The notes under the pieces are model-generated. The model worked only from the letters and a program-made list of their open reading frames with translations. It was not told where the DNA came from and did no database searches. From contig CM049306.1 of the NCBI GenBank assembly GCA_026874595.1, positions 87,123,142 through 87,187,141 of the forward strand: a stretch of DNA of 64,000 bases. Reading direction: 5' to 3'. This document shows positions 11,089 to 20,900 of this stretch, one piece after another. Both the position numbers and the translations under genes were made by a program. The DNA is from Sipunculus nudus. Lineage: Eukaryota; Annelida; Sipuncula; Golfingiida; Sipunculidae. Numbering within the stretch: position 1 is the first letter of the stretch; the number at the start of each line of letters is the position of its first letter.

Positions 11089-12075
11089 AACAAACAATAG
11101 CGGCCCCTGTAGACACTAGGATCGACATGTCAGTCTATCTCATTGATATATCAGTGGAAATAAGTAGAGATTTATTAGGCGCCACAGTTATAATCATCTT
11201 TGATCAAATTTCTGATGTCAGCGATTAAACTATCTCTCTCGATCCAAAACACAAAACAGGTACTTTTTTTCCCTATAACTCTGGGACTATAGGAACTTCA
11301 TTTCATTCACCAGGAATGCAGAATAATATTTTTTAAATTAAAAACAAACTTTTCCAGGAACTGACTCCAAAGAAACCGATAACCGACATATAGAATAAAA
11401 TGTTATGTTTCATATAAGCAGGAAGGCGATCTGCTCCGATTTTTTATAACGAATGGTACATTACAGGTTTTGGACATTTCTAGTACATATGTGAGGTAAA
11501 CATAGACATGTTATCAATAATTAATATTATTTTTGATAACATAAATAATTTATGGCAAATGAAAGCACGCCTAATTGACGTTTATCTTATTTCTGAAGCG
11601 CTGTTTTTCGGCTTGGGTTTCTGGATTTGGTCCCTAGAAGTCATTATGAAATGTGTAACCAATCAAATTGCTATGATGCAGCGAAAGCGAGTTTCTAATG
11701 CATGGTCTGCCATGACGAAACGTATGTACACAGTACAACTACCAAATTACAGGTATCATTCAGAAAATAAGGGAAAGTAAAGAGCCCTATAAACATCGGC
11801 TTGTTGGTCGACAAATATTGCCTTTCTTAAAATGACAGGTCTATGGCCTGTAGGTGGCACTGTATATTGAATGATGATGAAGGTATTAACATGATTTGTT
11901 ATTTAATGCATGGAGCTAGGAATAATCCAGAAGTCATAACCTGTCGATACGACATTAGAGAGAAGTTCAAGCGGTATTTCACTATTATGCTATTGAAGCA
12001 TCGGCAGGATTCGGACCGGGGTCATTCAGCTATTGTCCAGGCAGTGGTTTAACTGGACAAAGTAAAATGCGGCGG
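11088..12075. other. Spacer upstream of the LINE tail
   Basis: Unique DNA. Short open frames (11508-11780, 11843-12052) show no domain or splice context. Nothing else was recognised. Confidence 0.45.
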
Positions 12076-12076
12076 C

Positions 12077-12105
12077 TTATTTATTTATTTATTTATTTAT
12101 TTATA
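12077..12105 (-). repeat. (TAAA)n 3' tail of the LINE
   Basis: Six to seven TTTA units on the plus strand, i.e. TAAA on the element's strand, directly after its 3' UTR, as in CR1/L2/Jockey-type elements. Confidence 0.85.
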
Positions 12106-12116
12106 ATACATATTTA

Positions 12117-12164
12117 ACCAGGATAGCCTATTCAGCAAAAGCTGTTTTTCAATAGGGTCCTGGT
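12117..12164 (-). promoter_or_regulatory. Nested stem-loop in the LINE 3' UTR
   Basis: Three nested inverted pairs: ACCAGGA (12117-12123) with TCCTGGT (12158-12164), CCTATT (12127-12132) with AATAGG (12151-12156), and CAGC (12133-12136) with GCTG (12141-12144) around a 4-base loop. It sits just before the tail, where CR1/L2-type LINEs carry a hairpin recognised by their own RT. Confidence 0.7.
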
Positions 12165-12445
12165 CTAGATGATATAGATAAGTACACATATAAAAAAGCA
12201 AATATGAAAGAACTGAAACTAAAATACATGCATACATAAAAAACAGTTATACATACATGGTTTAAAATGATCATAGAAAAAAATCTTCTTAAATGATATA
12301 CACGAATATTGAGTAAATAAATTTAAATAAGAGGCCTGACTAAAAATTAAAACATGTAAGATCGTGATTTCAAAATAAATATATTACATAATGACACAGT
12401 TATATAGGTAATGAATACAAAGACGAAAAGGCACCTGTGAACAAG

Positions 12446-14791
12446 CTATGAAAAATTATATGGCATAAATTGCTTGTACAATGATTTAAACTGGCAGAGA
12501 CTGGTTGCAGATTTGACACTTACAGGTAAAGAATTCCAGTGGATGGGACCAGCATATGCAAGACTTGCTTTGAAGGATTCTCTGTTTGGTTTAGGTAATG
12601 ATAAATTGAAGCCCTGGGAAAAACGAGTATTATATGCACTATTAACACGGTTGAACGTATGCGTAAGAAAGGGAGGGACATTACCAGACAAACATTTAAA
12701 GACCATTAAAGAAACAAAATATTGGTATCTCTGTTTAACATTCATCCAACCCAATGTTGCAATCAATGATGTAGAGGATATATTGGTATCATAAGTTTTA
12801 GTAACGATTCTAGCAGCTCTATTTTGAAGTTTTTGGAGTTGTAATAAATACGTTTTGGAGGAATTACCCCAGACAGATATACAATAATCAATGTGACTCT
12901 GAATTAAGGCATTGTAAAGTGTGTTTAAGCTAAAGACATCTAAGGTTTTACTTAATCTGAAAAGGAGACCTAGTTTTGATACTATTTTGTCGCACACCAG
13001 TTGAATATGTTTTTTCCATGTAAGACCAGCGTCGATGATAACACCTAAAAGCTTTGTGTGTTCAACCGGCATCACTGTAATGTTATCCATGGAAATGTTC
13101 AGTTGATTTCCATTGGTTTTAGACTTGGGGCCAAATAGTATGAATGATGATTTTTGGGGATTTATACTCAGTCGATTCTCTCTAAACCATTTAAGTGCAA
13201 TTTCGAGATTTACTTGTAATGACTCTATAGCTTTAGCGGCTGAATTCGCTGAAGAATAAATTGAAATATCATCAGCATAAATGACGCATTTCTCACTGAG
13301 GAACATTGGAAGATCATTTAGATAAAAAAGGAAAAATATAGGTCCAAGGACAGTGCCCTGTGGGGTACCTATGTCCAAGGTGCGTGGTTCTGAAAGCAAT
13401 CCATTAGAATAAACCACTTGCTTACGATTAGACAGGTAGTTTTCGAACCACATAAGCGGTACACCTTTTATGCCATAGTCGCTCATTTTTGTAAGTAAGA
13501 CAGTATGATCAAGGCTATCAAAACCTTTTTTTACATCGAGGAAACATGCGGCGGTAACATTATTGTTATTAAGACTGATTAAGCATTCGTCAATTATGCT
13601 GTGCAAGGCAAATGAAGTTGAACGATTAGGAAGATAAGCGAATTGTTTATCCGAAAACAGATTATTACTTTCAAAAAACGTAATGAGGCGCGATTTAACG
13701 AATTGTTCTATTATTTTTGGCACATGGCCTATAACTGAGATCGGTCGGTAGTTATTTGGATCATCCTTACATCCAGATCCTTTGTATATAGGAGTGATCC
13801 TAGCGGTCTTCCAATCTGCTGGAAACTCGCCGGTTTGAAGTGAGATGTTAAATATGTGGGCTAATGGAGCTGAAATATAAGGTGCGGCTATCTTAAGGAA
13901 AAATCCTGACATTCCCAGTATATCTTCTTTCATACTGGAGTTTACTTTCAACAACTGTGATAAAACAAATTGACTCGAAACTGAATTAAAATCAAAAGAT
14001 TCCAAATTCGGGTTACCAATATGATCGCAGGTAAATATTGTTTTCGGAAATTTATCGTTAATATTTTTTCCAACAGAAGTAAAGTAATGGTTAAATTTAT
14101 CAGGGTCAATCTTTCCGCTTTCTTTATTCGAGGAGGTTTTCGAAGGCAGTATGTGTTTTAAAGCTTTCCACACACAACCAGGGTTGGAGCCATTTTTTTG
14201 TATCAGCGTGGCATAATACTGTCTACGAGTGGATCTGATAAGATTTGTAACATAATTTCGCTGATGTCGGTACGCAGACCAGTCATTACTGTGATTTGTT
14301 CTTAATGCGTTCCGATGTGCATAATCACGCAAGTGAATCTCATTAAGTAAATCATTATTGAACCATTTATTTTCGCGAGCTTTGGTGCGACGTCGAATAA
14401 AAGGCGCGTTGTTATTAGAAATTCTCAGAAATTCATAGCGCCACATTTCCCAGGCTAAGTTTACATCAGAAAGTTGCATAATTCTTGAAAAAAAATTGGA
14501 TTTCGATAATTCATCGATAAATTTGTATTCATTGAATTTACGAAGGGTACGGTAATATCCGGATTTTGTAACTGTGACCCTAGGTGGTCTATTCAAAACG
14601 GTAGTCACAAGAAAATGATCACTTATACATAAAGGATGAACTTTCACATTTGAATGCATGCTAGGATGTGAAGAAAATATCAAGTCGATCATTGTAGAGG
14701 TGAGCTGAGTAATACGAGTAGGCTTTGTATTAGTATACCTACCGTGTAGAGGCACGGATGTGGGAGAGTCTAATATATTAATAATAGACAC
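12446..14791 (-). CDS. LINE ORF2: endonuclease remnant plus reverse transcriptase
   Basis: In target-primed reverse transcription this protein nicks DNA and copies the LINE RNA in the nucleus. Of 781 codons, residues ~30-60 retain the end of the APE endonuclease (MIDLIF, then SDH at 57-59). A linker follows. RT motifs start with the NNYRPIS block, motif A (FLDVKKGFDSLDH), the GTPQGTVLGP block and the catalytic YADD at residues 505-508 (13268-13279). A C-terminal region with LQKLQNRAAR follows, as is usual in this group. Intact proteins of this type run about 900-1000 residues, so roughly the first 200 (most of the endonuclease) are missing. The frame opens just after an in-frame TAG near 14815, and its nominal first codon is GTG, so no genuine start is present. 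Lys-Gly replaces the common Ser-Lys-Ala before Phe-Asp in motif A, but both acidic residues remain. RT may be intact; autonomous activity is unlikely. Confidence 0.9.
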   Translation of the reverse strand: MSIINILDSPTSVPLHGRYTNTKPTRITQLTSTMIDLIFSSHPSMHSNVKVHPLCISDHFLVTTVLNRPPRVTVTKSGYYRTLRKFNEYKFIDELSKSNFFSRIMQLSDVNLAWEMWRYEFLRISNNNAPFIRRRTKARENKWFNNDLLNEIHLRDYAHRNALRTNHSNDWSAYRHQRNYVTNLIRSTRRQYYATLIQKNGSNPGCVWKALKHILPSKTSSNKESGKIDPDKFNHYFTSVGKNINDKFPKTIFTCDHIGNPNLESFDFNSVSSQFVLSQLLKVNSSMKEDILGMSGFFLKIAAPYISAPLAHIFNISLQTGEFPADWKTARITPIYKGSGCKDDPNNYRPISVIGHVPKIIEQFVKSRLITFFESNNLFSDKQFAYLPNRSTSFALHSIIDECLISLNNNNVTAACFLDVKKGFDSLDHTVLLTKMSDYGIKGVPLMWFENYLSNRKQVVYSNGLLSEPRTLDIGTPQGTVLGPIFFLFYLNDLPMFLSEKCVIYADDISIYSSANSAAKAIESLQVNLEIALKWFRENRLSINPQKSSFILFGPKSKTNGNQLNISMDNITVMPVEHTKLLGVIIDAGLTWKKHIQLVCDKIVSKLGLLFRLSKTLDVFSLNTLYNALIQSHIDYCISVWGNSSKTYLLQLQKLQNRAARIVTKTYDTNISSTSLIATLGWMNVKQRYQYFVSLMVFKCLSGNVPPFLTHTFNRVNSAYNTRFSQGFNLSLPKPNRESFKASLAYAGPIHWNSLPVSVKSATSLCQFKSLYKQFMPYNFS

Positions 14792-14815
14792 TACAGTGGT
14801 AAAATATAAAGACTA

Positions 14816-15073
14816 CACTAACAATCAGTCACTGAAATTGTATACTTTAAAGAAGTTCATTCATTTACTAGGCCCAATAGGAAAACATGAAATACGGTGT
14901 TCTCTCCTGGATAAACAATAGTGTCTGATTATATGTTTTAAAATTTCTTTACGATTATATACACAGTAGAAACCAAATTGAAACCGGGCGCGATCAGTCG
15001 TGCGGAAGTAGAACCTCCTGGTCCAATTTATAAATATAAATGGCGTCAAACAATATATTTATATATATATATA
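14816..15073. other. Spacer between LINE and Gypsy element, ending in (TA)n
   Basis: About 230 bp of unique DNA running into a short TA tract (about 15052-15073) that forms the left flank of the Gypsy insertion. The frame at 14861-15049 is in register with the LINE frame but lies beyond stops and has no endonuclease motifs. Confidence 0.5.
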
Positions 15074-15331
15074 TGTAACGGCTCCGATTATATTATCAGG
15101 TATAACTGAATTGCATGGCAGGTATCATATCATCAGCTTGGCCTAACTGGTCAATGAATTGCCCCGCAGTTGCCTTGGTTGCCTTGTTTGCTTGGTTCCT
15201 CATTACTCAACCGGTTTTCCGTTGTTCCTATTGTTTTCATTCGGACAATGACACGGACCGCGACGCGAACCCTGCCAAGCCTCAGTCTCGTGACATAGAG
15301 AACTTGTCAGTATTCGTTCTCTGCTTGGCAG

Positions 15332-15709
15332 GTAAGGACCGTTTTTACTAAACTCTTAAACTGCGATTAAATCTATCATTTTGCCAATTCATTACTTTCA
15401 GTATATCACGTACGTACTATCATGTAAACTGTATGTTCCATATTCTAATTGCACACGTTACTGGTAAATTCATACTTGTTGTACGCATGGATATTTGTAT
15501 TCATGGTAATATGCAACGATATCTTAAAATGTGGTTCCTAAATATATAGGCTCATTTGTATAATATGTAATGTGTTTACTTGTGTAATGAATACCAAGAA
15601 ATGTGCAAATGTATATTCTGTATATTTCATGCCATTTATTGTATTTTTGCACCATATAGAAATGTTTATATGAAATGTTTAATGGGAGTATTCGTTCTCT
15701 GCTTGGCAG
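15332..15709 (+). other. Intron-like segment inside the LTR
   Basis: The first 24-bp repeat ends in GGCAG|GTAAGG, a near-consensus splice donor. The second ends in a TTCGTTCTCTGCTTGGCAG|G acceptor-like site. Splicing between them would remove 378 bp and leave one repeat copy. All seven 5'/3' LTR differences fall inside this segment. Actual splicing is inferred, not shown. Confidence 0.4.
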
Positions 15710-15754
15710 GGACTCCGGCTTGGAGGACTCCAGATTTGTATATATATACGGCTG

Positions 15755-15760
15755 AATAAA
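15755..15760 (+). promoter_or_regulatory. LTR polyadenylation signal AATAAA
   Basis: AATAAA about 80 bp before the LTR end, repeated at 23399-23404 in the 3' LTR where it would act. TATA-rich stretches flank it on both sides. Confidence 0.6.
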
Positions 15761-15845
15761 CACTTTTATATATATACATCGCCTTGCCTCGCTTTACACT
15801 CACGCCGGGTGACTTTGGCTCTTGCCGGGAACACCCGTTACATTT

Positions 15846-15863
15846 TGGTGCCCCGAGTGAGGA
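15846..15863 (+). promoter_or_regulatory. Primer-binding site
   Basis: TGGTGCCCCGAGTGAGGA begins 3 bases after the 5' LTR. Starting with TGG, it is complementary to a tRNA 3' CCA end, with the acceptor and T-arm complement in register. The tRNA species was not identified. Confidence 0.75.
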
Positions 15864-16675
15864 CCATCTCTACTGTGGATCGATGTCCGTGTGTGCGTCT
15901 CGACGACTCGATGTCCGTCTGTGCGTCTCGACGACGATATCACAGGAGATGATTATTCTCTGAACTTCCATTCCACCGGTGGATATTATTTAATTGGTGT
16001 CTGTGCACAACACCATAACACAGGGCCAGAGTGGACTTTTCGCGGGCTCGCTGGACACAGATTTTGCATGCATGCGTGTTCGTCGCTTCGCTTCGCTTCA
16101 GTGCCTTGCACTGTAAACTCTGCTTCGCCATTGTGTTCTTCGCTCGTGCATTCCTGGACTATTGTCACGCTTTTCGCCGTACACGGAGACTTCGTTTAAA
16201 GGGCCCAGACGAACGTCACTCTCTTTGGAGAAGATAAACGGTAATTGTTTGACATTTTCCTTGTACTGCATGAACTTTTCTTTTTGTATTTGCTATTGTC
16301 AGCATGGCCATGGACTTTGTGATTAATTGTGTATAATATTGTTGCATGTTTTGTAATTGAAGTGATCATTTTTTTATATGTTAGCTGTAAATTATTTTTG
16401 CAGTTTATTATGGAGAATTTTATGCATGTAAAGGGTAATAGCTTTGGCCCGGTTTGAGGTTATCGTGATTGGTCACGTGATGTTCCATTGTCTAATGCCA
16501 ATTGGTCTTGTGGTCTGTGTAATGTAAACAGTAGCATTGCAACTGAATACTTACATTTGCCCTTAAACCTGCTGGTATTTGACCATTGACAGATGACTTA
16601 AACATTCATCATTTCTTTATTGTCTTTAAAGATCACATTTTATCTCCTCTATTCATACATTCGCATTAAAGAGAG
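15864..16675 (+). other. Gypsy 5' leader
   Basis: Untranslated leader between the primer-binding site and gag. It opens with a 28-bp tandem duplication (15881-15908, 15909-15936). Frames at 15891-16199 and 16031-16237 overlap one another, lack motifs and are discounted. A packaging signal would be expected here, but no specific one is recognised. Confidence 0.6.
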
Positions 16676-17980
16676 ATGGAGGGTAAATCAGTTGACATAA
16701 CACGGGTCGTCTCCATGCATGGACTCCCTTCTGATGTCAACGAATCTGAGATTATTGAACACTTCTCACAAATTGAAACTCCTACTCATGTTTTGTTTGT
16801 TCGAGAAGCACATACTGGTCGTTGCACTGGCCGCGGGTTTATAGTTTTTGAGACTAAAGACACTGCCAAAAAGGCCATAGATAAGATATCAGGTAGCTCT
16901 TTAGAAAGGGATTCAAGCATCAAAATCTCTCTTGAACATGCTAGGGCCTCCTCCATCACTGAGGTGTCTCATCTGATTTCAAATAAGTTGCTCGATTCGT
17001 TAAATCCTTCTTCCTTTCAGGTACCCGAAGGTAGACGTATCTCAGAGATAGTAACTAAGCTCGATTTTCTTTCAGATTTCGAGGTAAATCAGATGTTTGT
17101 GGAGTTTAAACACCGAAGGGGTGATGTTATACAGAGGCCATCTGGGGCTACTGGTTACAGTGTTATCTCTCCAAAACTGCCCCCATTTTCAGGGAATCAA
17201 GATAAAACCGGTAGCTACGAACAATGGCGTTCCCATCTCAAATCTATGATAAAAGCTGGCGTAACACCAGAGCCTCAGATTTTGTCAGCGATTCATCAGT
17301 CTGTTAGGGGGACAGCAGGAAATGTTCTTTTACATATGCCCGATGAGTCCACTCCCACAGATATACTAAATAAATTTGACAGATACTTTGGTAATGTGCT
17401 CCCCACAGAGGTTCTTATACAGCAGTTTCACTCATGTAAACAAGATCCTAAAGAGGATATTGTCAACTGGAGCTGTAGGCTTACTAGACAGTTAGACCTC
17501 ATAAACCAGAGAAATCCTACTCCTCATAGGGAATATGAGCGACTTCTTCGGTCTAGATTCTGGAATGGATTGTATTCTAAGTACATTAAGGAGGCTTTAA
17601 GACACAGATATGATAATGGGGAAGAACAGGATGAACTCTTTGCAGCAGCACGAGCCTTAGAGTCAGAACTTGTACATCACTCACATATGAGTGACAAGAA
17701 AGTTGCTTCATCCAACCAAATTTCTCAACAAGGGGTTAAAACTTTGTCTTCTGAAAGCTCTGTGCTTGAGCAGATAAATAATAAACTGTCAATCCTAGAG
17801 AATCGCTTATCGAAACTTGAACGATCTCAAATGTCCAAACCAAACAAACCATCACAAACTCAGGCTGAAGTTCGTAACAGTAATACTGTCTCGGACGAAG
17901 TCTTTTGCTCTCGTTGCCTTCGTACACCCACACTGTTAACAAATGCCATGCCAAACGAGACAAAAACGGGAAAATCCTAA
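16676..17980 (+). CDS. gag: Gag with N-terminal RRM-like domain and capsid domain
   Basis: Structural protein that assembles the element's particles and binds its RNA. Residues ~8-90 look like an RRM: an RNP2-like VVSMHGLP at 11-18 and an RNP1-like GRGFIVFE at 52-59. Residues ~168-335 (from LPPFSG, with YEQW and the LLRSRFWNGL block) match a Gypsy/PNMA-type capsid. A short coiled coil lies at ~362-383. A zinc knuckle starts at Cys411 and Cys414 (17906-17917). The His and last Cys codons at 17929-17931 and 17944-17946 lie in the -1 frame, one base short of C-x2-C-x4-H-x4-C spacing, so this copy's frame leaves the knuckle and ends at 17978-17980. The RRM-capsid order recalls the PNMA family. 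ATG at 16676 is the first good start in the frame. Confidence 0.88.
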   Translation: MEGKSVDITRVVSMHGLPSDVNESEIIEHFSQIETPTHVLFVREAHTGRCTGRGFIVFETKDTAKKAIDKISGSSLERDSSIKISLEHARASSITEVSHLISNKLLDSLNPSSFQVPEGRRISEIVTKLDFLSDFEVNQMFVEFKHRRGDVIQRPSGATGYSVISPKLPPFSGNQDKTGSYEQWRSHLKSMIKAGVTPEPQILSAIHQSVRGTAGNVLLHMPDESTPTDILNKFDRYFGNVLPTEVLIQQFHSCKQDPKEDIVNWSCRLTRQLDLINQRNPTPHREYERLLRSRFWNGLYSKYIKEALRHRYDNGEEQDELFAAARALESELVHHSHMSDKKVASSNQISQQGVKTLSSESSVLEQINNKLSILENRLSKLERSQMSKPNKPSQTQAEVRNSNTVSDEVFCSRCLRTPTLLTNAMPNETKTGKS

Positions 17981-20900
17981 AAAACTAAGAGTCGCCCGTG
18001 ATCATTCGTGGGAGAACACGGGGTCAGGTTATAAAATTCCCACAACAAACGTATGTACTGATAATGTCCCTCTTGTAGGTGAAACACAGGTTGTTGACAT
18101 GTTTGCAGATGGTATTAACTGCCAGGGTCTTTTAGATACAGGTTCCCAGGTCTCTACCATTGCTCAATGGTTTTATGAAAAACACCTCAACCCGTCAGAC
18201 TTAGTCCCTGTGGAGGAGATGATGGATCTCCGGCAACTGGACGGCCAGCAGGTAGAGTACTGTGGTATCATCGCTGTTGACCTTAAATTTCCTGAAATAA
18301 ATTCATCTCAGACATTCTCTGTGCCAGTATTGGTAATGAAAAACACCCATTTCAATGCCAGTGTACCATTTTTAATTGGTACGAATGTGCTAAACTCTTG
18401 TTTAAATTTTCTTCAGACAAATGCTGGTCCAAATTTTATTCAAAGTTTACACATGCCCCAACCATGGAATATTGCATTTAAATGTTTGACAAACAGGGAA
18501 AAGAAATCAGTGAATAAAGGAGGTTATGTATTATCCACCAAGTCTACAGTAATACCTGCCCACAGTGATGTTACTATAAATGGTTTAACCAGAGGTTGTA
18601 CAACAGGCAAGACCCTTGTTATAACTGATGTGAATGTTCTCCACAGGTTACCAACTGGATTGGTTCTACTTCCTTGTGTCCAAGAGCTTGATTTGTCGGT
18701 AGGTACAAGTCACAGAATTCCAGTACAGGTCAGGAACTTAACATCACATTCCATCATTATTCCATCAAAAATGATACTCTGTAACATACAAGAAGCTAGC
18801 CTCGTAACCCAACTGACACAATCACCTGACCCATCTGATCAACAATTCTTAAACATGTTCAAATTTGGTCAAGATTTGTCACAATCTGAATTTGAACAAC
18901 TACAACTTCTGTTGCTTAAATGGAAACACATATTTTCCTTAAGTAATACAGATATTGGTCACACCAGTGTAGAAAAACACCGTATCGTGTTGACTAATGA
19001 TGAACCATTTAGAGAGCGATATCGTCGCATCCCTCCACAATTATATGATGAGGTAAAACAACATCTGAAAGAAATGCTAGAGTCAAAAGTAATTAAGGAG
19101 AGCAAAAGTCCGTTTGCTAGTCCAGTAGTCCTTGTCAGAAAACCTGACGGAACTCTTCGTTTCTGTATTGATTATAGAACCCTGAATAGCAGAACTGTTA
19201 GAGACGCTCATTCCTTGCCAAGAATCGATGAAACCTTAGATTCTTTGATTGGCGCTCGTTACTTTTCCTCTCTAGATTTGAAGTCTGGTTACTGGCAGGT
19301 TGAGTTAGCCGAAGAAGATAAAGATAAAACAGCTTTTACAGTAGGTCCTCTCGGTTTTTATCAATGGGAAACCATGCCATTCGGCTTGGTGAACGCCCCT
19401 GCCTGCTTCCAAAGACTGATGCAGAAGACTATGGGTGATCTCCATTTAAAAGAATGTCTTCTCTATCTTGACGATATAATCGTATTCTCTACCTCCTTTG
19501 AAGAACACCTAAAACGCTTGAATAACATCTTTCAGCGTCTGCATGACGCAGGCCTTAAACTAAAACCTTCAACGTGCCAGCTGATGCAAGATAAAGTAAA
19601 ATACCTAGGACATATAGTCTCAAAAGAAGGTATACATACTGACCAGAGTAAAATCAGCGCTCTTAAAGAATGGCCTATACCTAAGTGTGTCAGTGATGTA
19701 CGCCCTTTCTTGGGCTTTGCGAGTTTCTATCGTAGGTTTGTCCCTGGATTTGCTAAAATCGCAAAACCATTACATGACTTACTGAAAGGCCACCATATTC
19801 AGAATCAAACAAAAACCAGTAATCGTACCAGAAAGAAAGTTCCATCTCAAACAATCTTTAACTGGTCAAATAACCACCAACTAGCATTTGATCAATTAAT
19901 AGGACTACTATCTTCTGCTCCTGTACTAGCGTTTGCAGATTTCTCTCGTCCGTTTATTGTTCATACTGATGCAAGTTTTGATGGGATCTCTGGTATTCTG
20001 TACCAAGATCAAGATGGCCAGAAAAGACCAATAGCTTATGCGAGCCGAAGCCTAACACCATCAGAGTCTCGGTACCCTATTCATAAGTTAGAGTTCTTAG
20101 CTTTAAAGTGGTGTGTAACCGATAAATTTAAAGAATATCTGTATGGATCACGGTTCACAGTGTTCACTGATAACAATCCTCTAACTTACATAATGTCCTC
20201 CGCAAAATTAGATGCAACAGGTCAAAGATGGGTATCTGAATTGGCTAATTACGACTTTAATATTCAGTATAAAGCCGGCAAGCATAACATCGACGCCGAT
20301 GCACTTTCGAGAATCCCTCGGCTTCTAGCAGAAAAGAAAAACCACAATCAATGTATTACCAATGATGTAGTAAAAGCTGTTTGTCAATCAGTGACCATAC
20401 CATCACCTGTAATATGTAGTCTTTCTTGTGACCAATCCAAAGCTGTTCCATCCACGGATCCTGTCAATTTGCTCGGACAAACACGATTAAACGTAGCAAA
20501 GGAACAACTACTGGATTCGAATCTGAACCCATTCATTGTCCATTTCAGAGACGGTAAGGTCATAAACAAGAAAGACTTGACTCATCCTGATCAAATAATT
20601 CTTTTCAGATGTATAGATAGCCTTGTGCTGCGGGATGACATACTCTATCGTAAACGAACACTGAACGGCAAAATTCAGTATCAAATGGTAATACCTAGCA
20701 GTTTGCGACAAGTCGCTTTATCTGGTATTCATGACGATGTTGGGCATCTAGGTCGTAATCGGTCTGTCCATCTAGCCCATGACCGATTTTACTGGCCAAA
20801 AATGTCTAAAGACATAGATTCATACATTAAGAATTGTCCACGCTGTATAAGGCGGAAGTCCCCTCCAGCAAAAGCTCCTTTAGTACCTATAACATCCACA

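Larger units (their letters stand above)
12077..14815 (-). mobile_element. 5'-truncated CR1/Jockey-type non-LTR retrotransposon (LINE)
   Basis: The element reads on the minus strand. It holds a long endonuclease/RT frame (12446-14791), a ~340-bp 3' UTR and a terminal (TAAA)n tract, seen as TTTA repeats at about 12077-12105. The 5' side breaks off inside the endonuclease domain, and no upstream ORF1 is found before the Gypsy LTR at 15074, so it is a typical 5'-truncated insertion. The exact 5' junction (near 14815) and the target duplication could not be fixed by eye. The uninterrupted frame indicates a fairly recent insertion. APE-type endonuclease remnants, the RT type and the microsatellite tail place it in the CR1/L2/Jockey group; the clade is not resolved. 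Confidence 0.85.
15074..15842 (+). repeat. 5' LTR of the Gypsy element
   Basis: 769 bp, bounded by TGTAAC and GTTACA. It contains a TATA-rich segment near 15739-15748, AATAAA at 15755-15760, and a 24-bp internal direct repeat (15309-15332 and 15687-15710). The 78-codon frame at 15115-15351 recurs in the 3' LTR only because the LTRs are copies; it is not treated as a gene. Confidence 0.97.

Noticed and set aside
12474-12794. 106-codon plus-strand frame
   Set aside because: Antisense shadow of the LINE RT frame.
15115-15351. 78-codon frame in the 5' LTR, repeated at 22759-22992
   Set aside because: Conserved only because LTRs are copies; no domain, and its 3' end runs through the splice-donor-like site.
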